A stretch of 64,000 nt of DNA. Origin: Nitrospira sp. Lineage in GTDB: Bacteria > Nitrospirota > Nitrospiria > Nitrospirales > Nitrospiraceae. The DNA lies in contig SWDM01000019.1 of assembly GCA_005116835.1 (NCBI GenBank), positions 1-64,000 on the forward strand. Direction: 5' to 3'. The notes under the pieces were generated by a model that saw only the letters and a program-made list of their open reading frames with translations, made no database searches and was not told the origin of the DNA. Both the position numbers and the translations under genes were made by a program. Positions 41,460-50,846 of this stretch are shown in pieces. The stretch's first letter is position 1. Every line of letters begins with the position of its first letter.

Positions 41460-42872
41460 TTATGCGGCCGATGCCAAACGTTTTTGGCGTTGGCCCACGA
41501 TGTCAAGCGCTGCGACGCGATAGGTTTCAGCCAGCGTCGGAAAGTTGAAGATGTTTTCAACGAATGAGTCGACCGTGGCCCCGTACTGAAGCGCCATTTG
41601 AGCGACGTGAATCAGTTCCGTCGCTCCTTCCCCGACTATCTGGACGCCGAGGAGGTATTCGCCCGTTGGGTCGGCCACCATCTTCAATAAGCCATTGCGA
41701 ATGTCGGAGATTTGCCCGCGGGCGATTTCATTGAACTTCGCCCGGCCAATCATCACGTCTTTATAGCGTTTCCGTCCGGCGGTTTCGTCCAGCCCGATAC
41801 TGGACATCTCAGGGATGGTGTAAATCCCCACAGGAATGGCGCTCGCCGATTGTCCCTCCGGCAGACCGAGGGCGTGGCAAACGGCTCGCCGTCCCTGTTC
41901 CATGGCAGAGGAGGCCAGACCAGGGGGGCCGATCAGATCGCCGACGCCGTAAATGTGAGGAATAGCGGTCTGGCAATGTTCGTTGACAGCCAACGTTCCT
42001 TTTTCAGTGGCGATCAAGCCGGTAGCGCTGAGATTGAGGTCTTCAATATTTGCCTGTCTCCCAACGGCTACGAGCATCTTATCGCTCGTGAACACTTGCC
42101 CATCCTGAAGTGTCGTCACGACCTGAGAAATTCCATCCCACCGAACCTCTCTCATCGCCTGTCCCCCACAATAGCGACCACCTGTTTGCTCAAAACTTTG
42201 AACAAACACGCGCACGAGTTCCGCATCGAAAAACTGAAGGGGGCGATCGGCTCGATCAATGATGGTGACTTGCACGCCGAGTGCGGCAAAAATCGACGCA
42301 TATTCCAAGGCAATGATGCCTCCGCCCAATACGGTCAAGGAGCGTGGCAAGTAGATCATTGAGAGAATTGAATCGCTGTCGAGAATATGTTCATGGTCGA
42401 TGGGGATTTCGACCGGCGCGCGGGGCCTGGATCCTGTGGCGATGACGATCGTATCGGCGGTGAGCGTTTGTCTCATGCCGTCGACTGTGAGCATCTCGAT
42501 CAGACTGTCGGAGCAGAAGTGAGCTCGACCGTGGAACAATACGACTCCATTACGCGTCAGCTGATTCATCATATAGTCGCCATGCGATGCGACGACTTCA
42601 TCCAGGCGACGCATCAGCGAAGAGACTGTGATGTTTGGAGGGATGTGCGTGTCAGGGGTGGTCGAGGACCGTTGTAACCGGTCTGCGCGTAGCGCACTCT
42701 CGCGGAGCGTTTTGCTCGGTATCGTTCCGCGGTAGACACAGCCGCCGCCGACACCCGGCTCACGTTCAATCATGGCGACGCATTTGCCGGCTTTGGCGCC
42801 CTGGATGGCGGCCTTTTGACCGGCTGGCCCGCTCCCGATCACCAAAATGTCAAAGTGTATCGCGGCGCTCAT
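41460..42872 (-). CDS. sthA: Soluble pyridine nucleotide transhydrogenase SthA
   Basis: 470 residues, FAD-dependent. N-terminal Rossmann fold DILVIGSGPAGQKAAIQGAK, the SthA-type single-cysteine motif GGGCVYRGTIPSKTLRE (lacking the second redox cysteine of lipoamide dehydrogenases), NAD-binding LTVLGGGIIALEYASIFAAL, GVGDLIGPPGLASSAMEQGR and a C-terminal dimerisation domain (FPTLAETYRVAALD). It balances NADPH and NADH. The stop codon of the upstream HDOD gene overlaps its start by 4 bases. Confidence 0.93.
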   Translation of the reverse strand: MSAAIHFDILVIGSGPAGQKAAIQGAKAGKCVAMIEREPGVGGGCVYRGTIPSKTLRESALRADRLQRSSTTPDTHIPPNITVSSLMRRLDEVVASHGDYMMNQLTRNGVVLFHGRAHFCSDSLIEMLTVDGMRQTLTADTIVIATGSRPRAPVEIPIDHEHILDSDSILSMIYLPRSLTVLGGGIIALEYASIFAALGVQVTIIDRADRPLQFFDAELVRVFVQSFEQTGGRYCGGQAMREVRWDGISQVVTTLQDGQVFTSDKMLVAVGRQANIEDLNLSATGLIATEKGTLAVNEHCQTAIPHIYGVGDLIGPPGLASSAMEQGRRAVCHALGLPEGQSASAIPVGIYTIPEMSSIGLDETAGRKRYKDVMIGRAKFNEIARGQISDIRNGLLKMVADPTGEYLLGVQIVGEGATELIHVAQMALQYGATVDSFVENIFNFPTLAETYRVAALDIVGQRQKRLASAA

Positions 42873-43738
42873 TGTGCCATGGTATCCACAAGGCTGAGTA
42901 CTTTCTCTTTGAGGCTGAGCAATGCATCAATGTCATTGGGGTAGAGATTGAGATCTGTAAAGACACTGTGGTCGCGCAGCGTGCTGTCGTCGAAGGAATC
43001 CGGCACGAGTATGTAGGTTGCCAAGCGGTCTGCCAGGCATGTCATCATTGCTTCCTGTCGATGAGTGGGGGCCTGCTCATGGATTGAATAGTAGGCGATG
43101 GCTTCAGCCACTTGAGGAGGTAAGGCCCATTCAGTCGCTATCAAATTGCCCACGCGGGGATGATAGCCGTCGAGGAAGGCGGTTACTGCGCCGGGGGTGA
43201 GGGTGAACCGCATTTCTGCGGCAATGGCCGTCACAGTTCTCAATACGACCGGTTTCCCCACCGTATGCAGAAGCCCGCACAGGTAGGCACTTTCTACATT
43301 GTACCGGCGCATGCGAGCGATCTCCTTTGCATAGGCCCCGCTGGCCAGCGCATGCCGCCAAAGCTGGCGGAGTTCCGTTTCGTGTCCAGGAACTTTGACG
43401 GCCCCGCTCTTCAGTGAAACCGTGACCGCAATTTCCGACAATTGGCTGATCCCCAGCATGGCAACGGCATGTTGGAGGGAGGCAATCGGTGTCCGCGGCA
43501 TATAGGCAGGTGAGTTGGATATTCTCAGAACATGTGCTGCCAATGCCTGGTCCTGGTGAATAAGGGCAGAGAGACGGGCCGCATCTGCGTCGGGATCATT
43601 GGCCAGGGCCATGACGCGACCAGCAACTTGGGGGAGCACGGGGAGGTCGATCTTATCCTTGTCGATTCGTTCGACTAAAGCCTGTTCGACCTGCTCCGGC
43701 ATGTCCACGTTGTGAGGGGCACGTGTTGCGGTATCCAT
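42869..43738 (-). CDS. HDOD-domain protein
   Basis: 289 residues. The HDOD domain (about 28-225) shows LPVLPQVAGRVMALANDPDA, HQDQALAAHVLRISNSPAYM and YLCGLLHTVGKPVV, without the metal-binding HD pair of active phosphohydrolases. HDOD proteins act in signalling and stress control, often linked to cyclic di-GMP. It overlaps sthA by 4 bases, an unusual but clear operon link. Confidence 0.85.
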   Translation of the reverse strand: MDTATRAPHNVDMPEQVEQALVERIDKDKIDLPVLPQVAGRVMALANDPDADAARLSALIHQDQALAAHVLRISNSPAYMPRTPIASLQHAVAMLGISQLSEIAVTVSLKSGAVKVPGHETELRQLWRHALASGAYAKEIARMRRYNVESAYLCGLLHTVGKPVVLRTVTAIAAEMRFTLTPGAVTAFLDGYHPRVGNLIATEWALPPQVAEAIAYYSIHEQAPTHRQEAMMTCLADRLATYILVPDSFDDSTLRDHSVFTDLNLYPNDIDALLSLKEKVLSLVDTMAQ

Positions 43739-44216
43739 GGTGCTTGCAATTCCAGTACAAGCACTTATCGGTAGAATGTCTTGGAGTCTTAAGCGGTGCG
43801 TGAATTGTGTGTGAAACGGCGCGATCCGAGGGCAGAAATCTTAACCTGTCAGCCTTCAACCTAAACACATAAGTATTGTGGCTATTCTGTGTAAGGCACC
43901 GGAGGCCAGCATGTATGGAAATACGGCTTCTACACCGATAACGATACATCTGTCAGGACTAGGGCCAACTAGCCGTATTGCGTTGGGAGTCAAATAGGGT
44001 TATGTTTCCTAAATAGTAGCGTACGGAGTTCATCCTGTGGCTGACATGGTGATGATGCCTCTTTCTCTCCTTCATTCTTATCTTCAGGTGCAGTAGCTCC
44101 ATGTATTGCTGCACGATCTACAAAACTTGCACGCAGGTATGCATTTTGTGAAAAGAAAACAGGCGCAGCTGGCCTTGCCGGTGTGCTAGTCGCAACGTTT
44201 ACGAAGGAGGACGCTC
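43739..44216. other. Divergent intergenic region, no gene found
   Basis: About 480 bases between the leftward HDOD gene and the rightward LuxR regulator. AT-rich stretches are present. I see no RNA gene, repeat or convincing promoter; the first 100 bases probably hold the HDOD-sthA promoter. Confidence 0.35.
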
Positions 44217-44921
44217 TTGGTCGCGCTTAGCATCAAAACAGTTCGGGTATTGATCGTAGACGATCATGAAGTGGTGCGAGTGGGATTGCAGACGGTGCTG
44301 AGTCGGCTGAATGGTATTGCTGTGGTCGGCGAAGCGGCTACGGCTTCGGACGCTATCGCTGAATCCTGCCGCCTTCAACCGGATGTGGTCTTGATGGATG
44401 TCCGTTTGCCTGGCGGTAGCGGGGTCGATGCCTGTCGTGCTATCAGGGCTTCCTGTTCCGGAACGCGGGTGCTCTTCCTCTCCTCCTATGAAGACGAGGA
44501 GGGAGTGCTCGCCGCGGTCGTCGGTGGGGCGTCCGGGTATCTGTTGAAACAAGTGAATGCCGAGGGGCTGTCACGAGCCATTCATGCGGTAGCCCAGGGA
44601 CAGTCGATCCTCGATCCGGCCATTACACAGCCTCTTTTGACTCGTATGCGGTTGCAGAAGGAGGAGGCATCCGCGCCGCAGAGGACGAACCTTTCTGTGC
44701 AGCAACAACGTGTTCTCGCGCTTGTGGCTGAGGGAAAAACCAATAAGGAGATCGGCTCATCGATGGAGCTCAGCGACAAGACTGTGAAGAACTATGTCCG
44801 GTTCATTTTCCAGAAGTTGAAAGTGACTCGGCGCGCTCAAGCTGCGGCATTTTTCGTTCGCGATTCCCCCTCAAGGAAGCGCTTAGACCCCTCTCCATCG
44901 TTCGACACTCATAGAAAATAG
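44217..44921 (+). CDS. NarL/LuxR-type response regulator
   Basis: 234 residues from the TTG at 44217, which has GGAGGA at good spacing. Receiver domain with phospho-acceptor Asp61 (VVLMDVRLPGGSG) and acidic pocket VDDHE, then a LuxR-type HTH (LSVQQQRVLALVAEGKTNKE, LSDKTVKNYVRFIFQKLKVT). No sensor kinase adjoins it. Targets unknown. Confidence 0.9.
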   Translation: MVALSIKTVRVLIVDDHEVVRVGLQTVLSRLNGIAVVGEAATASDAIAESCRLQPDVVLMDVRLPGGSGVDACRAIRASCSGTRVLFLSSYEDEEGVLAAVVGGASGYLLKQVNAEGLSRAIHAVAQGQSILDPAITQPLLTRMRLQKEEASAPQRTNLSVQQQRVLALVAEGKTNKEIGSSMELSDKTVKNYVRFIFQKLKVTRRAQAAAFFVRDSPSRKRLDPSPSFDTHRK

Positions 44922-45368
44922 CGCCATCTCCATAACCGTCGGCGGAGCCAGTTCGAGATTCAAAGCTTTGATCAGCTTGAAGGTTGAATCTCGTACTGGC
45001 ATTTCTCTCGCTCCTTCCGCTTGTCGCGCTGCCTTCACGTCTCGCTCCACGTGCGCCACCTAATAGCCAAGTCAGATACTGCCACAATGATGCAGGGCCA
45101 TTCGATGGTAATAGACCGGCCTAATAGTCCTATCATCAGGAGGCGAATAGCTCTTCATGATATACAGCTGAAATTCATCTTCAAAGAGAGCTATTAGGCA
45201 CTTTCCGATATGAGAATTTCTTCTACTCTTAGTGATGATGCGCGGCGTCTATTTTTATACAACAAGAGAAGAAGGGGCTTGTTCATGGAATTCCCACGAT
45301 CGTGGGAGTCTTGTGCTCTCGTCTCGCTTTCTCTCCATGGGTCATCACTTTTCACGAGGAGTATCAGC
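44922..45368. other. Intergenic region with a 16-bp palindrome
   Basis: About 450 bases. TCCCACGATCGTGGGA (45292-45307) is a perfect 16-bp palindrome about 60 bases before the response-regulator start and may be an operator. No other gene or structure was found. Confidence 0.4.
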
Positions 45369-46796
45369 ATGAGTGCGTTGTCTATTCTTGTGGTCGAGGA
45401 CGATGAGAGCTTGCAGGACCTGCTTCGAAGCCTGTTGTCTCAAAAAGGGTGTGAGGTTAGGATTGTCGGGAGCGGGCAGGAGGCTATTCGTGTGGCCCAG
45501 GAGATTCCCGTTCATGTGCTGCTGACAGATCTCAAGCTGCCCGATATCGATGGCTTAACCGTCTTGGAGCGCGTCCTCAAGATCGATTCCAAGGTAATCG
45601 GGATCGTGATGACCGGCTACGGCTCAATCGACTGTGCAGTCAAGGCCATGAAGGCCGGCGCCTTCGATTTCTTGACAAAACCGTTTGAGAACGAGGTGTT
45701 TGCAGCTTCGATCGACAGGGCCCTAGAGGCGTATCGTCGGCGTGAGCGTGGGCTCTCGTCTCGGAAAGCCGTCTCTGGCCAATATCAAGTGGAGCAATTC
45801 ATCGGTACCAGCGAACCAATCAAGCGCGTCCTTGAATTTGTTGCGAAGGTTGCAGACCACGGCAGTACGGTCTTGATTCAGGGAGAGAGTGGAACAGGCA
45901 AGGAATTGGTTGCGCGGATGCTGCATTTTACCAGTACGCGGAAAGACCGCCCACTCATTCCGGTCAACTGTGGCGCCATTCCAGAGAATCTGCTCGAGTC
46001 AGAGTTATTTGGGCACGAAAAGGGAGCCTTTACCGGCGCCGTCCAAACACGAATCGGGCGCTTCGAATCGGCGCATGGCGGAACGATCTTTCTCGATGAA
46101 ATCGGCGAGTTGAGCTTAGGGTTGCAAGTGAAACTGCTTCGTGTGCTTCAAGAGCGTTCGTTTGAGCGGGTGGGGGGCACGAAAACGATTAACGTGGATG
46201 TCCGGGTTGTTGCCGCGACCAATCAAGATCTTGAGGAGGCAGTTCGGCAGAAGCGTTTTCGGGAAGATTTGTATTACCGATTGAATGTGATCCCTGTCAC
46301 CATTCCACCGCTGAGGGACCGCAAAAGCGATATTCCTGAACTGGTGAATCACTTTCTGGCGAAGTTGAGTCGAGGCAAGCAGAAGGCAGCGACAGGCTGC
46401 TCTCCGGATGCGATGGCCCGTTTGCTGGAATATCATTGGCCGGGAAACATTCGAGAATTAGAGAACATGGTTGAACGATTGGCAGTCATGAGCCACTCGG
46501 AGACAATTGAAGCCTCCGATCTTCCAGACCGCCTCCCGCGTCCTGTAACTGCCGTGGAAGAACCGGCAGCGCAGTTCATCAGCTTCAGCGACCAGGGGAT
46601 CAATTTATCGCGAGAGATTGAACAACTGGAGAACCGGTTGATCGTGGGCGCGCTCCGCCAGGCCAATGGGATCACGACGAAGGCGGCTCAGCTGCTCCAG
46701 GTAAACCGGACCACACTTATTGAAAAGATGAAGCGGAAAGGGTTTTCTTTGAAGACACAGGGGGTGCGGGTTCCGGAGCATTTATCTGTAGCATGA
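45369..46796 (+). CDS. Sigma54-dependent response regulator (NtrC type)
   Basis: 475 residues from the ATG at 45369 (GAGGAG upstream; the longer frame from 45210 has no ribosome site). Receiver domain with Asp54 (LLTDLKLPDIDG), AAA+ ATPase with Walker A GESGTGKE and the sigma54-contact loop GAFTGA, and a C-terminal Fis-type HTH (KAAQLLQVNRTTLIEKMKRK). It should activate sigma54 promoters when phosphorylated. No kinase adjoins it; the kinase in the flagellar locus 3 kb away is one candidate. Confidence 0.93.
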   Translation: MSALSILVVEDDESLQDLLRSLLSQKGCEVRIVGSGQEAIRVAQEIPVHVLLTDLKLPDIDGLTVLERVLKIDSKVIGIVMTGYGSIDCAVKAMKAGAFDFLTKPFENEVFAASIDRALEAYRRRERGLSSRKAVSGQYQVEQFIGTSEPIKRVLEFVAKVADHGSTVLIQGESGTGKELVARMLHFTSTRKDRPLIPVNCGAIPENLLESELFGHEKGAFTGAVQTRIGRFESAHGGTIFLDEIGELSLGLQVKLLRVLQERSFERVGGTKTINVDVRVVAATNQDLEEAVRQKRFREDLYYRLNVIPVTIPPLRDRKSDIPELVNHFLAKLSRGKQKAATGCSPDAMARLLEYHWPGNIRELENMVERLAVMSHSETIEASDLPDRLPRPVTAVEEPAAQFISFSDQGINLSREIEQLENRLIVGALRQANGITTKAAQLLQVNRTTLIEKMKRKGFSLKTQGVRVPEHLSVA

Positions 46797-47344
46797 ACTG
46801 AAGTTGCGCGAGTCCACGCTGCTTTGCTCTGTGTGGTTACCTGACAAGCATGGCGCTTCCGAGTTCTCCGAGGGCAAACTCCCGGCAGCAAATCAGGTAT
46901 TCAGACTGTCGGCTACAAAGTATCTCGCTTCTCGGTTTCTACGAGCTTGGGCTCAAGCAGAGAGAAACCCTCGTTGCGCAAGAAGCATATTTGATCCCTA
47001 CCCCGCATGATTCATGAACACTTCTTCTGCCATCGCGAATTCGCCGCTGCGACAAGTCTGGATGCGGTGACTCGGCCTCCAGGCAGACGGGCTCGCCGTT
47101 CGGTCGGTCAATATACTGTGTTGAGTAAGCAGCCCCTCTCACGGCTCCACGCGCCTGTCTGGCTTATCTCGAGTATGAACGAAGCCCGCTCAAGTCGAAT
47201 CCTGTATCCATCTCGGCTCGTCCTCTGTCAAACGACTGACGGGAGCATGGGCAAGACGTCGGAGGTTTGACAGGTTTCACCGAATCACTGCGCGCCGATC
47301 CAATATTTTCCCCATTCTGCTTGCATTTGTTCACACAATACAGA
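46797..47344. other. Intergenic region before the flagellar locus
   Basis: About 550 bases with two short open frames (46804-47010, 47007-47270) that lack ribosome sites and protein-like sequence. No structure apart from the promoter at its right end (next entry). Confidence 0.35.
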
Positions 47345-47360
47345 GGGCACGGAAATTGCT
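47345..47360 (+). promoter_or_regulatory. Sigma54 promoter of the flagellar locus
   Basis: GGGCACG (47345-47351), 4 bases, then TTGCT (47356-47360): against TGGCACG-N4-TTGCW only the first base differs, and the GG/GC pair has the required spacing. Transcription would start about 47371, a few bases from the ATG at 47378. The window encodes two sigma54 activators, one of them in this operon. Confidence 0.75.
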
Positions 47361-47377
47361 GAACACCGAACGTGTCT

Positions 47378-49534
47378 ATGCAAATCACGATATCTTTCAG
47401 GTGCCTGTTAGTTTATCTGCTGTTCCAGTGTCTCTTGCTGGATGCCGCAGTTGCCGTCGGCACAGAATCGTTGCCCTCCGGGATCTCGTCCATCCACGCA
47501 CGTCCGGTTCAGACCAGTTCCCCGGCATCGTCACTACGTCTCACACTGCCCGATGAGGGACCACGGTACGACCATATTGCAGAGGGAGCAGACTCCTTGC
47601 AGTTTCAGGAAATGATTGCGTCGTTCAAGCATGGCCAGTATGCCATCGCTCGCACAGGGTTTACCGCGCTCGTCGAACGCGATTCAGACAGCATGCTGGC
47701 GTCATCGGCGAAGGCATTTTTGGCTGAACTCACGCTTCTTGAGGACCCGACCAATCATGGGCGGTTAGACGCAATCGACCAATATCGCGCCTTGATTCGT
47801 CTGTACCAGAAAGATCCGAATGCCTCACGCGCGCTCTGGCGAATCGGCGACCTCTATACCGAGATGGGATGGCACCAGGAAGCCATTGTCGCATATGAAT
47901 ATGCCGCATCGCATGTGTTGGCCGGCGTTGACCTAGACCGATCCGTGCTCAGTCTTGGCGTCACATTCGAGTTGCGGGAGCGCTGGGCGGAAGCGGAGCG
48001 GGCTTTCGAGATGGTTCGGAAACGCACGTCCGACGATCGTGTCTTCAAGCGGGCAACACTGGGCCTGGCCAATACCCTGTTTGCGCTGCAGCGCAGGCGG
48101 GAGGCACAGCCGTTGTACGATATGCTCTATCAGCGCTGGCCGGATTTTCTCAAGCGCGATCCCCAGGGCTTGCACCAGTATGGCCAAATCCTCGTTGACG
48201 CGAATCAATTGCAGCGTGCTCGCGCCGTCGATATGTTTCTGTACAATCTGTATCCGTCACACCCGTATGCCGTCGCTGCACTCGTTCGTCTCGGAGACAT
48301 ACACCGCCGACTGGAGTTGCGAACGCAGGCTGAGATGTTCTACCGCGCCGCTCAGGCGCAGTACGCTGGCACGCTGGAAGCTGGGATCGCCAGTTTGCAT
48401 CTTGCACGGATGGAACAGGAGGTGGCGGTTTCGGCAGGCGAGTCCTTCTTGAAGAAAAAGGTGGAAGGCATCATCAGAGGGGCCGGCGTCTCCTACCTGG
48501 AGTCATCGGCAGGCGAGACTCTGTATAAGACGATCGCTCAGGAACATGCGCATGATGTTCTCGGCAGCGAAGCGCTCTTCCAGTTAGCTGAGCATTTCGA
48601 ATTACGCAGTGCGCCCACACCTGCCGTCCAGAGCTATCTCGACGTCACTCGACGGATAGGTGTCGTTCCGCATGATCCCTGGCCTCAGGCAGCCAAACGC
48701 CGCCTTGCAATCCTGTTGAAACCCCAGTTGGAGGCCGCACTCAAGGGCAAGAACGATGTCCAGGCGGTCATAATATTCCATAGCCATGGACCGGCGCCGG
48801 AAGAACACTATATAGGCACGCGTCTTTTGCTGGAGATCGCCGAGACCCATCGCCGTCTAGGCTTCTCCGCAGAAGCTGCGCGGATCTATCAAACGTTGGT
48901 GCGGGATCGGAAGGCGTCCGTCCTTCACGAGTCAGCGCTCATCGGCCTTGGGGAGAGTTATTTGGACCAACGACAGCCTGCAGCGGCGCGGAACGTATTC
49001 GAGAGTTTTCGCCTTCAGTATCCGCAGAGTCCGCAGTCGATGCTGGTCGTGAGACAGTTGACCGCGGCTATGCGCGAGCAAGGAGACCGCCACAGCGCGA
49101 TTAGACTGATGCGACAGTGGCTTCGGGCGCATCCACGCGGAGAGGACCGGGGCTGGATGCAACTCACGCTGGCTAAGACGCTCCTGGATGATCGCCAATC
49201 GGGAGAAGCCGTGGCGGCATTCGAAGAGGCGGCACGCCTCAATTCTATGCCGTCGCAGACCGACCGCCTCCTGTTCGCAGATCTATTGACGGCGGTGAAC
49301 AAACATCAGCAGGCCGTGGATCTCTATCAACGGATTCTGGTCTCCAACCCAGCGCCGGATCAGGCGGAATGGGCGCGGTTGCAGATCGTTAGAAACCTGG
49401 CCGAACAGAAATTGCAGAGCCCGGCGCGCGCCATGACGGCGCCCGGCGAAGAAACTGGAGACCCGCTGTTGCCCCGGGCAGCGGCGGCCATACAGGCCGG
49501 TCTTCGCGTCACGGCAGAAAAGGAAGGAGGATGA
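47378..49534 (+). CDS. Exported TPR protein at the head of the flagellar cluster
   Basis: 718 residues from the ATG at 47378 (GTG at 47372 also open). A signal peptide (CLLVYLLFQCLLLDAAVAVG) is followed by about 600 residues of TPR units (IRLYQKDPNASRALWRIGDL, AIVAYEYAASHVLAGVDLDR, FRLQYPQSPQSMLVVRQLTA). It is probably periplasmic or membrane-attached. The next gene starts 5 bases after the stop, so it is in the same operon as the FlrBC-like pair. It may couple flagellar gene expression to envelope assembly, but that is conjecture. Confidence 0.8.
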   Translation: MQITISFRCLLVYLLFQCLLLDAAVAVGTESLPSGISSIHARPVQTSSPASSLRLTLPDEGPRYDHIAEGADSLQFQEMIASFKHGQYAIARTGFTALVERDSDSMLASSAKAFLAELTLLEDPTNHGRLDAIDQYRALIRLYQKDPNASRALWRIGDLYTEMGWHQEAIVAYEYAASHVLAGVDLDRSVLSLGVTFELRERWAEAERAFEMVRKRTSDDRVFKRATLGLANTLFALQRRREAQPLYDMLYQRWPDFLKRDPQGLHQYGQILVDANQLQRARAVDMFLYNLYPSHPYAVAALVRLGDIHRRLELRTQAEMFYRAAQAQYAGTLEAGIASLHLARMEQEVAVSAGESFLKKKVEGIIRGAGVSYLESSAGETLYKTIAQEHAHDVLGSEALFQLAEHFELRSAPTPAVQSYLDVTRRIGVVPHDPWPQAAKRRLAILLKPQLEAALKGKNDVQAVIIFHSHGPAPEEHYIGTRLLLEIAETHRRLGFSAEAARIYQTLVRDRKASVLHESALIGLGESYLDQRQPAAARNVFESFRLQYPQSPQSMLVVRQLTAAMREQGDRHSAIRLMRQWLRAHPRGEDRGWMQLTLAKTLLDDRQSGEAVAAFEEAARLNSMPSQTDRLLFADLLTAVNKHQQAVDLYQRILVSNPAPDQAEWARLQIVRNLAEQKLQSPARAMTAPGEETGDPLLPRAAAAIQAGLRVTAEKEGG

Positions 49535-49538
49535 TGGG

Positions 49539-50846
49539 ATGAATGTACATTCTGCTCCGGCAAGTATAGATGGCGATCTGCTGCACGAAGCCTTTCGGAG
49601 CTTCGACGGAGCCGCAGCGACGTTGCAGCAATCCTATCAGACGTTGACGACGCGGTTGGAGCAGCTCGATGTCGAACTGGCCGATCGCAACGAAGCACTG
49701 AGGATGAACTTGTGTGCGAACGAACAGTTACGCGAGCATTTGACGGCGATTGTAGAATCTCTTTCGACCGGTTTGCTCGTCATGGATGAATCAGGAACCA
49801 TCACCCGCTGCAACCAGGCAGGCGCGCAACTGCTGGGACTGGCGCACGATCGCATTATTGGACGGTCTTTAGCCGCGTGCCTCAAGGAGGCGCGGTTGGA
49901 TAGCGACGTGTATCCCCTCACCACGCATCAGGGCGCGGCTGTCTCACTCTCTCAGCGCGCCTTGCAGACAAGTGACGGACGCCATGCCGGGAGCTTGGCG
50001 CTGATTCAGGATGTGACGGCGGTGAGAGAACTGGAAGACCGGCTACAACGCCGCAATCGTTTAGCCGCCATGGGTGAGATGGTCGGGCGTATTGCTCACG
50101 AAATTCGGAATCCCCTCGGTAGCATCGAACTGTTTGCGTCGATGCTGCATCGCGATTTGCACGACGCGCCGGGCCTGCGAAAATATGCCGAGCATATCTC
50201 ATCGTCGGTTCACATGATGAATCGTCTATTGACGAACCTGCTGCTCTATACCAAGCCCGATTGTTCACATGGAGCGCGGCATGAGACGGAAGCCCTCATA
50301 CTTGACGCCTTGACCCTAGCCGCCCATGCCGTGGCCGGCGCCAGAGTCGACATTCGTATTGGGGTCGATCCTTTGGCCTCTCATCTCTGGTGCGATGCGG
50401 GCCAGATGAAGCAAGTGCTCCTCAACTTGATTCTGAACAGCATCCACGCCATGCCGAAAGGTGGAACGTTGACTCTGACGGCGAAATTGACCGCTGAGTC
50501 GGCTCCCGGTGGACCGGGCGTCTGTCTTTCGGTCTCGGATACCGGTGTCGGCATCCCGGCGGCAGAACGTTCGAGGGTTTTCGACCCATTTTTTACGACA
50601 AGGGACGAAGGAACCGGGTTAGGACTTGCCATCGTCCACGCGATTGTCGAAGGGCATCGGGGCAGGATCGACGTGGAGAGCGCTGAAGGACAAGGTGCCA
50701 CGTTCACGATCGTCCTCCCGAATCATCATGGGCTCGACCGCAGGCTGATAAACAGTTCATCTTCCTCGATCTTGTCCGGGGAGGGGCGTAACACGGCTGA
50801 GATCCTCAATGAGGAACGGCTTGTTGAAGAGGAGACCTCTGCATGA
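49539..50846 (+). CDS. Sensor histidine kinase, FlrB-like
   Basis: 435 residues. No membrane segment, so it is a soluble kinase as in FlrB/FleS. A PAS domain (about 70-165, MDESGTITRCNQAGAQLLGL) is followed by the phospho-acceptor His187 (GRIAHEIRNPLGSIELFAS), then N- and G-boxes of the HATPase domain (LLNLILNSIHAMPKGGTLTL, GTGLGLAIVHAIVEGHRGRI). The last 4 bases overlap the activator gene. It probably senses flagellar assembly state and phosphorylates FlrC-like protein. Confidence 0.9.
   Translation: MNVHSAPASIDGDLLHEAFRSFDGAAATLQQSYQTLTTRLEQLDVELADRNEALRMNLCANEQLREHLTAIVESLSTGLLVMDESGTITRCNQAGAQLLGLAHDRIIGRSLAACLKEARLDSDVYPLTTHQGAAVSLSQRALQTSDGRHAGSLALIQDVTAVRELEDRLQRRNRLAAMGEMVGRIAHEIRNPLGSIELFASMLHRDLHDAPGLRKYAEHISSSVHMMNRLLTNLLLYTKPDCSHGARHETEALILDALTLAAHAVAGARVDIRIGVDPLASHLWCDAGQMKQVLLNLILNSIHAMPKGGTLTLTAKLTAESAPGGPGVCLSVSDTGVGIPAAERSRVFDPFFTTRDEGTGLGLAIVHAIVEGHRGRIDVESAEGQGATFTIVLPNHHGLDRRLINSSSSSILSGEGRNTAEILNEERLVEEETSA

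Noticed and set aside
44160-44216. Possible sigma54 site before the LuxR-type regulator
   Set aside because: Only GG/GC spacing fits; flanking bases do not match the consensus.
46804-47270. Two short frames before the flagellar locus
   Set aside because: No ribosome sites, composition typical of chance frames, and they lie just upstream of a sigma54 promoter.
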